Source of the DNA: Deltaproteobacteria bacterium
Lineage (GTDB): Bacteria > Myxococcota_A > UBA9160 > SMWR01
Length of the DNA: 15,221 nucleotides
Assembly (NCBI GenBank): GCA_029261905.1
Contig: JAJDAM010000761.1
Coordinates: forward strand, 1 to 15,221
Reading direction: 5' to 3'
The position numbers and the translations under genes are program-made. This document shows, one piece after another, positions 1 to 7,030 of this stretch (positions are counted from its first letter, which is position 1; each line of letters begins with the position of its first letter). The notes below the pieces were generated by a model. The model searched no databases, was not told the origin of the DNA, and saw nothing but the letters and a program-made list of their open reading frames with translations.

Positions 1-1
1 C

Positions 2-1102
2 CCCGGCAAGCTATCGATCTTCAAGAACAACACCGACTTCGTGGGCAACAGCTACGGCTGTCACGAGAACTATCTCGTCGATCGCGACGTCGATTTCTAC
101 TACCTCGCCGAGCAGCTGATTCCGTTCCTGGTGACCCGTCAGATCTACGCCGGAGCCGGCAAGGTCTTTCAAACCCAGGACGGTGTTCACTACTGCGTGA
201 GCCAGCGCGCGCAGCACATCTACCAGAAGATTTCGGGTACCACGACGAACGATCGCTCGCTCATCAATACCCGAGACGAGCCCCACGCCGATCGCGAGAA
301 ATATCGCCGTCTCCACGTGATCGTCGGCGACTCGAACATGAGCGAGTACACGAATTTCCTGAAGATCGGTGCGTGCGCGATCGTGTTGCAGATGATCGAG
401 GACAACTACATCAATCAGGACTTCACGCTCCGCAATCCGGTCAAGGCGATCAAAGACATTTCGTACGATACGACCTGCAAGCGAAAGATGCGCCTCGACA
501 ACGGCCGTGAATACACGCCGATACAGATTCAGCGCGAATACTGCGAGATGGCGCAGAAGTACAGCGAGCAGTATCCGGTCAGCGACGAGCTGCGCCAGGC
601 GGTCGAGATGTGGCAGTACGTGCTCGACCGGCTCGACGACAATCCGGACGACCTCGACACGCAGATCGATTGGCTGATCAAGCGCAAGATGATCCAGGGC
701 TATATCGATGCGAAGGGGAAGTCGTGGAGCGATCCGCGCATCTTCATGCTCGACCTGCAGTACCACGACATCCGCCGAGATCGAGGCATCTACTATCTGC
801 TCGAACGGAAAGGGCGTGTCGAGCGCCTGCTCAACGATGAAGAAGTGGATGCAGCCAAGACCGAACCGCCGCATGACACGCGTGCCCGGATGCGCGGTGA
901 ATTCATCAAACTCGCACGCCAGAACTCGATCCAGTACGACCTCGATTGGTCGAACATTCGGTTGGGCAACCTGCTCAACGTACGGGTAATCTGCAACAAT
1001 CCGTTCGAAACCGATATCGAGAAAGTGGCTGAACTCGTCCGTACCATCCAGAAAACGAACCTGCGCAAGACGAGCCTGTCGAAACTCGTCATCCAATCTT
1101 GA
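2..1102 (+). CDS. pafA: Pup--protein ligase PafA, 5' end cut off by the window
   Basis: PafA uses ATP to link the C-terminal glutamate of the small modifier Pup to lysines of target proteins, marking them for the bacterial proteasome. The frame is already open at base 2 and reads PGKLSIFKNNTDF before the GTG at 41. That GTG is therefore an internal Val codon, and 366 residues of the C-terminal part are visible; from memory of actinobacterial PafA, roughly 100 N-terminal residues are missing, including the N-terminal nucleotide and metal site. Family motifs seen are FKNNTD, NSYGCHENYL, FLVTRQIYAGAGKV, LINTRDEPHADREKYRRLHV and VGDSNMSE. The last, with GCHENYL, fits PafA rather than the related deamidase/depupylase Dop, where I recall GDANLAE. 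The C-terminal winged part (YHDIRRDRGIYYLLERKG, TRARMRGEFI) is complete. The gene ends in TGA, and the coiled-coil gene follows after 20 bases. Pup, Dop, proteasome subunits and ATPase are not in view and could lie upstream. Confidence 0.93.
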   Translation, partial: PGKLSIFKNNTDFVGNSYGCHENYLVDRDVDFYYLAEQLIPFLVTRQIYAGAGKVFQTQDGVHYCVSQRAQHIYQKISGTTTNDRSLINTRDEPHADREKYRRLHVIVGDSNMSEYTNFLKIGACAIVLQMIEDNYINQDFTLRNPVKAIKDISYDTTCKRKMRLDNGREYTPIQIQREYCEMAQKYSEQYPVSDELRQAVEMWQYVLDRLDDNPDDLDTQIDWLIKRKMIQGYIDAKGKSWSDPRIFMLDLQYHDIRRDRGIYYLLERKGRVERLLNDEEVDAAKTEPPHDTRARMRGEFIKLARQNSIQYDLDWSNIRLGNLLNVRVICNNPFETDIEKVAELVRTIQKTNLRKTSLSKLVIQS

Positions 1103-1122
1103 TTTCGCCGAGGTAAGCTCGC

Positions 1123-1458
1123 GTGACAGACCCCCGCCCCCGTCCCCGACTCGTAGCCGTCGAACCCGTCTCTGATTCGCCCGAGCCCGCCGCCGACTCG
1201 CGCAAGAACGTGCCGATGGCATTCTGGATTCTCGCGGTTCTGGTGTTCGTATGTGCAATCGCGGCGGCATACCAGACGCAGCAGGTCGCTGAGCTCAACG
1301 AAGAGGTCACCGCATTGACCGGTGAACTCGCGACGGCGCATGGCCAGATCGACGCCTACGAAGGGCGATTGGTCGAAATTCGGGGTGCCGTTTCCGACCT
1401 GCAGAGCCAGCTCGGCGCACTCGATGAACTGGTCCAAAGGGACCCGATCGGCGAGTAG
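1123..1458 (+). CDS. Small single-pass membrane protein with long coiled coil
   Basis: I do not recognise a family. The 111-residue product has a Pro- and charge-rich N-terminus (1-30), one hydrophobic segment at about 32-50 (AFWILAVLVFVCAIAAAY) and a coiled coil from 55 to 104. The heptads are unusually clean: a positions V55, V62, L69, I76, L83, V90, L97, V104 and d positions L58, L65, A72, Y79, I86, L93, L100. Two Arg and a Lys lie before the membrane segment and acidic residues after it, which suggests the coiled coil faces the periplasm; this is an inference. The layout resembles FtsL/DivIC-type bitopic proteins, but no sequence signature supports that. The start is GTG at 1123, preceded by GAGGTAAG at 1110-1117. 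It begins 20 bases after pafA, so co-transcription is likely. The protein ends in ...LVQRDPIGE, with a terminal Glu. Confidence 0.75.
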   Translation: MTDPRPRPRLVAVEPVSDSPEPAADSRKNVPMAFWILAVLVFVCAIAAAYQTQQVAELNEEVTALTGELATAHGQIDAYEGRLVEIRGAVSDLQSQLGALDELVQRDPIGE

Positions 1459-1725
1459 GCTCGCCAGCCAGTAGCCCGACCGGCCCATCTCGACAACCTC
1501 CGGAGCCCCCGACCCGCGCGCGCAAGGCGCACCATTGCGTTGCGATCTCGCTGGGTTCCCTATGCGACTGCGCGCACGCTGCGCATGGCCTCCGACCGAA
1601 GCGCAGCCTGAATTCGCTTGTTCCGCGGCCGTTTCGCTCAATTTCTGCCGCCTCCTGCCGATAACGCCCGTAGACCCCATGCGGGCTGCGTGTAGCCCCA
1701 CGGCGCCTTCGGAGATCCATTTCGC
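1459..1725. other. Intergenic gap before mreB, possible promoter region
   Basis: These 267 bases hold no convincing gene; frames open across parts of it have no start with a ribosome site and no family resemblance. A short hairpin, GGCGAG (1450-1455) with CTCGCC (1460-1465) and a 4-base loop, straddles the stop codon of the preceding gene. It lacks a T-run, so it is at best a weak terminator. A second small inverted repeat, GGGCT (1683-1687) with AGCCC (1694-1698), lies about 30 bases before mreB. I see no clear -35/-10 pair, although the mreB promoter is expected here. GGAGA at 1711-1715 is the probable mreB ribosome site. Confidence 0.4.
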
Positions 1726-2763
1726 ATGCTCACCGACCTATTCGCAGGATTCTTTTCACACGACCTCGCCATTGATCTGGGCACAGCGAACACGCTGGTC
1801 TACGTGAAGGGCAAGGGACTGGTCTGTTCCGAACCGAGCGTCGTAGCGGTGACCAAAGACCCGAGCGGTCGTGGTGATCGTGTGCTCGCAGTCGGCCACG
1901 ACGCCAAAGCAATGTTGGGTCGTACGCCGGGCGACATTCGCGCGATCCGCCCGATCAAGGACGGCGTCATCGCTGATTTCGAAATCACCGAGGCGATGCT
2001 CCGCTACTTCATTCAACGCGCCCACAATCGCGGCAAGTTGGTGCGACCGCGGATCGTGATCTGTGTGCCACCGTGCATCACCAGTGTCGAGAAGCGAGCG
2101 GTACGAGAGTCCGCGCTGTCGGCTGGTGCCCGCGAGGTCTATCTGATCGAAGAGCCGATGGCCGCAGCCATGGGGGCCGGGCTCGACGTCACCGCACCGA
2201 CCGGAAACATGGTGGTGGATATCGGTGGCGGAACGACAGACGTAGCGGTGATTTCCCTTTCCGGCATCGTCACGTCCCGATCGATCCGGACCGGCGGCGA
2301 CACCATGGATGAGGCGATCATCAACTACGTCAAGCGGAAGTACAACATGTTGATCGGCGAGCGCACGGCCGAGCAGGTGAAGCTGACGATCGCGACTGCG
2401 TCCCACGAGGGCAAAACAGAAGTGATGGACCTCAAGGGCCGCGATCTGGTCGCCGGGATTCCGAAAGTCGTGGCTGCGTCGAGCGAAGAGATTCGCGAGG
2501 CGTTGGTCGAGACCATTCACGCGATCGTCGAAACGGTTCACCTGACACTCGAAAAGACACCGCCAGAATTGGCGGCCGACATCGTCGATCGCGGAATCAT
2601 GCTGGTCGGCGGTGGCTCGCTGTTGCGTGACCTGGACGTCGTCTTGAGGCAGGAGACGAAGTTGCCGATCCTGCGCAGCGAGGATCCGTTTACCGCGGTC
2701 GTCCACGGTGCGGGTCGGGCTCTCGACGACCTGGCACTGCTCAAGAGCGTCGCGCTCGACTGA
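1726..2763 (+). CDS. mreB: Rod shape-determining actin homologue MreB
   Basis: MreB is the bacterial actin that forms short membrane-bound filaments and positions lateral cell-wall synthesis with MreC, MreD, RodA and PBP2. The 345-residue product has the full family length. It carries the actin-fold ATP motifs: phosphate-1 at 13-26 (DLAIDLGTANTLVY), phosphate-2 at 162-176 (MVVDIGGGTTDVAVI) and the adenosine motif near 289-299 (RGIMLVGGGSL). The N-terminus MLTDLFAGFFS is a short hydrophobic stretch like the membrane-anchoring helix of Gram-negative MreB. The ATG at 1726 is supported by this conserved start and by GGAGA ten bases upstream. The usual partners mreC, mreD, mrdA and rodA do not follow; the next gene is convergent after 16 bases. 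It may therefore be a detached mreB or a second paralogue. The identification as MreB is secure, but which copy it is remains open. Confidence 0.96.
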   Translation: MLTDLFAGFFSHDLAIDLGTANTLVYVKGKGLVCSEPSVVAVTKDPSGRGDRVLAVGHDAKAMLGRTPGDIRAIRPIKDGVIADFEITEAMLRYFIQRAHNRGKLVRPRIVICVPPCITSVEKRAVRESALSAGAREVYLIEEPMAAAMGAGLDVTAPTGNMVVDIGGGTTDVAVISLSGIVTSRSIRTGGDTMDEAIINYVKRKYNMLIGERTAEQVKLTIATASHEGKTEVMDLKGRDLVAGIPKVVAASSEEIREALVETIHAIVETVHLTLEKTPPELAADIVDRGIMLVGGGSLLRDLDVVLRQETKLPILRSEDPFTAVVHGAGRALDDLALLKSVALD

Positions 2764-2779
2764 GCAGATGCCGCGCCTC

Positions 2780-3394
2780 TCAATCCGGCGAGATCGCCGC
2801 CAGCGCGAGTTGCATCGCCATCTGCATGTCGCCTTCGATCTTGATTCGCCCGTTCATGAAGGCATCCTGGGGATTCAGGTCACCGCTGCGAAGATCACGG
2901 TAGGCGTCGGCATCGACTGAAATCGTCGTGGCAGGCTCTGCGGGGATGGGATCGGTACCGAACTGGGTCAGCAGGTCGAAACCGTCATCACCGGTGACGA
3001 TGAACTGAAGCAGCCCCTTGACGTCGCTCAGGTTGTCGATCCGCTGCTGCGTGAGTTTCATCTCACCCGCCAGTCCCGACAGGCCACCGAGCAGTGCCAT
3101 TGCGGAGTCGCCCGCCTCGGCCGCGAGGCGTTCGAATGCCGCGCGACTCTGGATCAACGTCAGAAACGGCGCGTGGGCAGCCTCGTCGCCGGCGCGCATG
3201 CGGCCGGCTTCGATGTTCATGAAGTAGCTGTTGCCCTCGTCCACGATGTCGACCCGAATGGTGGCATCAACGGCGATCATGCCTTCGAAGACGCTGCGCC
3301 CCGCTTCCCCGAGCTCCTGCTGCGCGTCGAGCATCCGGTTCCATTGTGTCGGGATCTGTTCGTTGTAGAAATGATCGGGATCGGGGGGGCTCAC
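2780..3394 (-). CDS. SCP2 (sterol carrier) domain protein
   Basis: SCP2 domains form a small hydrophobic pocket that binds lipids or acyl-CoA; the ligand of this 204-residue protein cannot be read from sequence. The C-terminal signature is clear at about 155-200: TTISVDADAYRDLRSGDLN followed by DAFMNGRIKIEGDMQMAMQL. A similar strand-plus-helix piece occurs earlier, at about 76-93 (PFLTLIQSRAAFERLAAE), after SCP2-like strands at 44-62. The domain therefore looks duplicated or interrupted by a helical insert at about 95-150. No signal peptide is seen, so it is probably cytoplasmic. The start is GTG at 3394, sharing GTGA with the mltG stop, so translation is coupled to mltG. This is the last gene of the ruvX-mltG operon and is convergent with mreB. 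A link to cell-envelope lipid handling is only an inference from these neighbours. Confidence 0.8.
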   Translation of the reverse strand: MSPPDPDHFYNEQIPTQWNRMLDAQQELGEAGRSVFEGMIAVDATIRVDIVDEGNSYFMNIEAGRMRAGDEAAHAPFLTLIQSRAAFERLAAEAGDSAMALLGGLSGLAGEMKLTQQRIDNLSDVKGLLQFIVTGDDGFDLLTQFGTDPIPAEPATTISVDADAYRDLRSGDLNPQDAFMNGRIKIEGDMQMAMQLALAAISPD

Positions 3395-4404
3395 CGCGTT
3401 CGCCTCCTGCGTTGGTACTGGTCGACCGCGAGCTGGTGCTCGCTGAAGGTTTTCGAGAACGTGTGGGTTCCGTTGTTCTTCGAGACGAAGAACAGATAGT
3501 CGCTATCGGCTGGGTTGACCACGGCGCGCAGCGCCTCAGCGCCTGGATTTGCGATCGGACCCGGTGGCAGCCCCGCGATCTTGTAGGTGTTGTAGGGGTT
3601 CGAAGCGTCTTCGAGGTCGCGCCGACGCAGGTTTCCGTCGAAGTTCACAATGCCGTAGATCACCGTCGGATCGGTCTCGAGCCGCATCCCACGCTCGAGC
3701 CGATTTCGAAACACCGCCGCGATCAGGGGGCGCTCTTCTGGGGCCGCGGTTTCCTTTTCGACAATCGACGCCAGCGTGACGACTTCGCGCATCGAGAGCC
3801 CTTGAGCCCGCGCCATCGGCTCGATCTCGCGCCACACGGTCAGAAACTGGTCGACCATCACCTTCGCGACTTCGTCGGCCGAAAGCCGATGCGGAAGTCG
3901 GTAGGTCTCGGGAAACAGATATCCCTCGAGGGTCGCACCCTCGACACCCAGCGCAGCCGCGGTGGCCGGTGTTGTGACCGAGGCCCGAAATTCGGCCGCA
4001 TTCGCCAGGCCCGCTGCTTCGAGGCGCTCACCCACCTCGGCCGCCGTCAGTCCCTCGGGCAGCGAGACCGCGAAGGTGGCGACCTTGCCGCTGACGATCC
4101 GATCCAGCGTCTGCTCGGCCGAGTACGCCGCCGAAAGTTCGTATTCGCCCACCCGCAGCGAGCCTGCCAGCTCGCGGTATCGAGCCAACAGGTTGAAGAC
4201 GAACGCATTCCGGATCAGTCCTCGCGCTTCCAGGTTTCGAGCGACCTCGCCGAGGCTGTCCCCCCGCTCGACCCAGAACAGCGTCGTCGGTCCGGACGCC
4301 ACGATCGGGGAGAGCGACCATCGCACGAACGCGACAGCCGAAGCTGCGATGGCGAGTGAAAGAACCGTCGATCCGAGCAAGATCCAACGCGTCGAGCGAC
4401 TCAT
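3391..4404 (-). CDS. mltG: Endolytic murein transglycosylase MltG
   Basis: MltG (formerly YceG) is an inner-membrane lytic transglycosylase that cuts nascent glycan strands and is proposed to terminate their elongation. The 337-residue product has a single N-terminal membrane anchor at about 7-27, then a LysM-like region (about 41-110: VERGDSLGEVARNLEARGLI), then the catalytic YceG domain. Signatures are EGYLFPETYRL (160-170), LASIVEKETA (211-220), RLETDPTVIYG (241-251) and NPYNTYKIAGLPPGPIANPG (269-288). The catalytic Glu lies in the VEKE motif; E218 here has the same number as I recall for the E. coli enzyme. The ATG overlaps the ruvX stop in ATGA, and the stop overlaps the SCP2 gene start in GTGA. 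The protein ends in a basic tail, QRRRRTR. Confidence 0.96.
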   Translation of the reverse strand: MSRSTRWILLGSTVLSLAIAASAVAFVRWSLSPIVASGPTTLFWVERGDSLGEVARNLEARGLIRNAFVFNLLARYRELAGSLRVGEYELSAAYSAEQTLDRIVSGKVATFAVSLPEGLTAAEVGERLEAAGLANAAEFRASVTTPATAAALGVEGATLEGYLFPETYRLPHRLSADEVAKVMVDQFLTVWREIEPMARAQGLSMREVVTLASIVEKETAAPEERPLIAAVFRNRLERGMRLETDPTVIYGIVNFDGNLRRRDLEDASNPYNTYKIAGLPPGPIANPGAEALRAVVNPADSDYLFFVSKNNGTHTFSKTFSEHQLAVDQYQRRRRTR

Positions 4405-4847
4405 CCCGAATCCTCTTGCGGTGAATGGGTTCGTCGCTCGAGATAAGTGCGAAGCAGCAATGTCGCCGCGACCGAATCCACGGCCTGCCGTCGCTGCTTG
4501 CGACCTCGCTTCGACTCGTCGAGCGACAGGTCCGCAGCGCGAGTCGTCCAGCGTTCGTCGAGCAGATCGACAGGGAGTCCTGTTGTGCGAGCCAGTTCAT
4601 CCGCGAACTTACGTGCGGCTTCGGAGCCGGAACTGGCTCGGCCCGTGAGGTGTATCGGCAATCCTACTACCACCCGTGAAACGCCTCTCTCCCGAATCAT
4701 CGCAGTCAGCGTCTTGATGTCCTGCGCTCGGCCCCGGCTTTCGAGGTTGCCCGCGGGGAACGCGATGCTTGCCCCCGAATCCGAAATCGCCAAGCCGATT
4801 CGTTTGCTGCCGAGATCGACTCCGAGAATCGGTCCCATTTCACTCAT
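4401..4847 (-). CDS. ruvX: RuvX/YqgF pre-16S rRNA nuclease
   Basis: The RuvX/YqgF family has an RNase H-like fold and is linked to 5' maturation of 16S rRNA; the old assignment as a Holliday-junction resolvase is not well supported in E. coli. The protein has 148 residues from the chosen ATG. It shows the family motifs DLGSKRIGLAISD (11-23), VVVGLPIHLTG (59-69), DERWTT (97-102) and VDSVAATLLL (123-132), which supply the usual acidic residues. The ATG at 4847 (MSEMGPILGVDLG) is preferred because GGGTGAG lies just ahead. A GTG at 4856 in the same frame would add three residues and cannot be excluded. It is the first gene of the operon with mltG and overlaps it by four bases, a pairing common in bacteria. 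Confidence 0.94.
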   Translation of the reverse strand: MSEMGPILGVDLGSKRIGLAISDSGASIAFPAGNLESRGRAQDIKTLTAMIRERGVSRVVVGLPIHLTGRASSGSEAARKFADELARTTGLPVDLLDERWTTRAADLSLDESKRGRKQRRQAVDSVAATLLLRTYLERRTHSPQEDSG

Positions 4848-5118
4848 CGATCTCACCCATCCAGATGCAATCTAGAGCATTTTCCACGAACACGGACTTT
4901 CACGTTTTTTTCGCTTTTTGTCGTTGACTCGCCAAGCTTGCCGGGAGTACTCTGACCCGAGCGACACCCCCCACACGCGGTGTCGACTTTCTAGCGCGGT
5001 CCTCCAGCCGCGTACCATTCCCGAAGTGAATGTGCGAAACGACCAAGCACCGATCACACCAATGATCGAGTCGATGATCGATGATCCGGGTTGTCTTCGA
5101 ATCAGGCTGCGCTTCTAA
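4848..5118. promoter_or_regulatory. Divergent control region between ruvX and pgpA
   Basis: This 271-base region should carry outward promoters for both operons. The best candidate on the + strand is TTGACT (4924-4929), an 18-base spacer and TACTCT (4948-4953). The -35 is good and the -10 matches the sigma-70 consensus at only three of six bases. If used, it would give pgpA a leader of about 160 bases. The region also has A/T-rich runs at 4904-4919 that contrast with the GC-rich surroundings, and a GATGATCGATGATC motif at 5070-5083. I saw no good promoter for ruvX on the - strand. A frame open from TTG 4918 ends in TAA exactly against the pgpA ATG; it resembles nothing known. Confidence 0.4.
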
Positions 5119-5664
5119 ATGCCTGAGTTGATTAAAGAAAACCCGAAGATCGCGGAAGGTCCGTACATCGGGCCACCTCGGTTGCTGGTGCTCGGCATCG
5201 CGACGGCTGGAGGGGCCGGTTACATGCCGGTGGCGCCCGGAACCTTTGGTTCCGCGGTCGGTGTCCTGTTGTTTCTGCTGCTGGCGGGTCTGGACCCGGT
5301 CCTGTTCACGATCACGTTGTCGGGCTTGTTGGTGCTCGGGATCTGGTCGGCCGACTACGCGGAACGCGTGTTCGGCCAGCACGATGATGGCCGCATCGTC
5401 ATCGATGAGGTGGTCGGCCAACTCGTCACGCTGGCTCCGCTTCTGGTCCTGGATGGAGCGGCCGGTGCGCGGTCACTGCCACTGCTGGCTGCCGGCTTCT
5501 TCGCGTTTCGCCTGTTCGACATCTGGAAACCGGGGCCTGTGTCGTGGGCGGAAAAAAACTTCGCAGGCGGGGCCGGCGTGATGCTCGATGATGTCGCAGC
5601 CGGTGTTCTCGGCGCGATCGTGATGGCCGCCATTTCACTCGTGGCTGCCGGGTCGACGCCGTGA
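5119..5664 (+). CDS. pgpA: Phosphatidylglycerophosphatase A
   Basis: PgpA is an inner-membrane phosphatase that removes phosphate from phosphatidylglycerophosphate to give phosphatidylglycerol. The 181-residue product shows the family motifs GAGYMPVAPGTFGS (32-45), DDGRIVIDEVVGQ (89-101, with D96 and E97), FRLFDIWKPGP (130-140) and GVMLDDVAAG (153-162). Hydrophobic stretches at about 46-75, 101-130 and 158-178 fit a small multi-pass membrane enzyme. The ATG at 5119 follows directly on an in-frame TAA (5116-5118). It has no recognisable ribosome site, so initiation may depend on coupling or leader structure, or the true start may be further inside. The stop overlaps the cinA start in GTGA. Confidence 0.93.
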   Translation: MPELIKENPKIAEGPYIGPPRLLVLGIATAGGAGYMPVAPGTFGSAVGVLLFLLLAGLDPVLFTITLSGLLVLGIWSADYAERVFGQHDDGRIVIDEVVGQLVTLAPLLVLDGAAGARSLPLLAAGFFAFRLFDIWKPGPVSWAEKNFAGGAGVMLDDVAAGVLGAIVMAAISLVAAGSTP

Positions 5665-6974
5665 AGGCCGAAATCTTGACGATCGGCGACGAGCTTCTGC
5701 GCGGCGAAATCGTGGATTCCAACAAGTCATTCTTGTCCGATCGCCTACTCGCTCTGAATATCGAGACCCATTTTCACGCGTCGGTACGCGACGATCCGGA
5801 CGACATGATCGATGCGTTTCGGCGTGCTGCGGCGCGTAGTGAGATCACGCTCGTGTCGGGCGGTCTCGGTCCGACGCGAGACGATCTGACGACCGAGGTC
5901 CTCGCCGAGACCTTCGGTCGAGAGTTGGTTCTCGACGACGAGGCGCTCGAGGGCATTCGAGCGTTCTTCCGTTCGGTCGGACGCGAAATGTCCGAGAACA
6001 ATGCGAAGCAGGCCTATTTCCCACAAGGCGCCGACATCCTGGCCAATCCGATCGGAACCGCGCCGGGTTTCGCGATGCAGGCCGGCACGACGAGATTCTT
6101 TTGCATGCCGGGTGTGCCTCGCGAGTTGCACCGGATGATGGACGAGCAGGTGCTGCCGCGCATCGCTGAAAGCTTCTCGGCCGGGGGAGTGGTGCGCGCC
6201 CGGCTGCTGCGGACGTTCGGAATGGGCGAGTCGACGCTCGATCACGAGCTGAAGGACATTGCTGCGTCCGGAGACGTCTCTCTCGGCTTTCGAACCTCGT
6301 TTCCAGACAACTTCCTGCGACCGCTGGCAAGAGCGGCCACCGCAGTAGAGGCGGAGGCCGAACTCGACGGCATCTGCGATGCCATCCGCAAACGTCTGGG
6401 GCCACTCGTGTATGCCGAGGGTGAGCAAACACTGGAATCGGTCGTCGGACAGCTTCTCACCGAGCGCGGAGTCACGATTGCGGTCGCCGAGTCGTGCACG
6501 GGTGGGCTGATTGCGCAGAAAATCACCGACAACGAGGGGGCATCGGCCTACTTCCTCGGCGGGGTCGTCGCCTATGCGAACGAGGCCAAGACCGAACTTC
6601 TCGGAGTTCCCGAGGCCGTGCTCGCGGAGCACGGTGCCGTTTCCGACCCAGTCGTTCGGCTGATGGCGGAGGGTGTACGCAAGCGACTGGGCGCGGACAT
6701 CGGGGTCGCCACCACCGGGATTTCGGGCCCCGGCGGCGGCAGCGACAGCAAGCCGGTTGGACTGGTGCATGTCGCGCTCGCGAAAGAGGGCGAAACCCAT
6801 GCGGAGGCGTTCGTGTTTCCGCTCGATCGAACTCGCCATCGGCAGCTCACCGCACAAGTCGCCCTCGACTGGGTGCGACGCACGATGATTGGAGCGGAAC
6901 TCGTCGGACCGACCCTGTTGCGGCGATCGCTTCCGAGTCGAGGAGATGGGGCAGCGTCGGAGAAGCCGGAGTGA
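5661..6974 (+). CDS. cinA: CinA-family protein (MoCF-like domain plus NMN amidohydrolase)
   Basis: CinA proteins fuse an N-terminal molybdopterin-binding-like domain, which acts as an ADP-ribose pyrophosphatase in studied members, to a C-terminal PncC domain that deamidates nicotinamide mononucleotide in NAD salvage. The 437-residue protein is full length. The first domain shows TIGDELLRGEIVDSN (7-21), SGGLGPTRDDLTTE (66-79), NPIGTAPGF (129-137) and MPGVPREL (149-156). The PncC domain shows VAESCTGGLIAQKIT (275-289), VAYANEAKTELLGV (303-316) and TTGISGPGGG (351-360). The last 25 or so residues are a polar extension beyond the domain. The GTG start overlaps the pgpA stop. The gene sits two positions before recA; a cinA-recA neighbourhood is also known in Streptococcus. 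Confidence 0.96.
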   Translation: MKAEILTIGDELLRGEIVDSNKSFLSDRLLALNIETHFHASVRDDPDDMIDAFRRAAARSEITLVSGGLGPTRDDLTTEVLAETFGRELVLDDEALEGIRAFFRSVGREMSENNAKQAYFPQGADILANPIGTAPGFAMQAGTTRFFCMPGVPRELHRMMDEQVLPRIAESFSAGGVVRARLLRTFGMGESTLDHELKDIAASGDVSLGFRTSFPDNFLRPLARAATAVEAEAELDGICDAIRKRLGPLVYAEGEQTLESVVGQLLTERGVTIAVAESCTGGLIAQKITDNEGASAYFLGGVVAYANEAKTELLGVPEAVLAEHGAVSDPVVRLMAEGVRKRLGADIGVATTGISGPGGGSDSKPVGLVHVALAKEGETHAEAFVFPLDRTRHRQLTAQVALDWVRRTMIGAELVGPTLLRRSLPSRGDGAASEKPE

Positions 6975-7030
6975 GCGATGGCGCCGACTACGTTTCCGAT
7001 CGTACTTCTGGAACGTCCGAGGACGCGCCT

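Noticed and set aside
11..1270. Long open frame on the - strand opposite pafA
   Set aside because: It is antisense to a clear family gene, has no family resemblance, and follows from GC-rich codon bias.
1459..1725. Hidden gene before mreB
   Set aside because: The open frame beginning at 1535 runs out of phase into mreB, has no ribosome site and resembles no family.
3346..4359. Long + strand frame opposite mltG
   Set aside because: Shadow of a clearly identified MltG; no motifs and no ribosome site.
6494..7030. Upstream extension of the thpR frame inside cinA
   Set aside because: It overlaps the conserved PncC domain in another frame and reads as low-quality Arg-rich sequence; ThpR homology begins after 7031.
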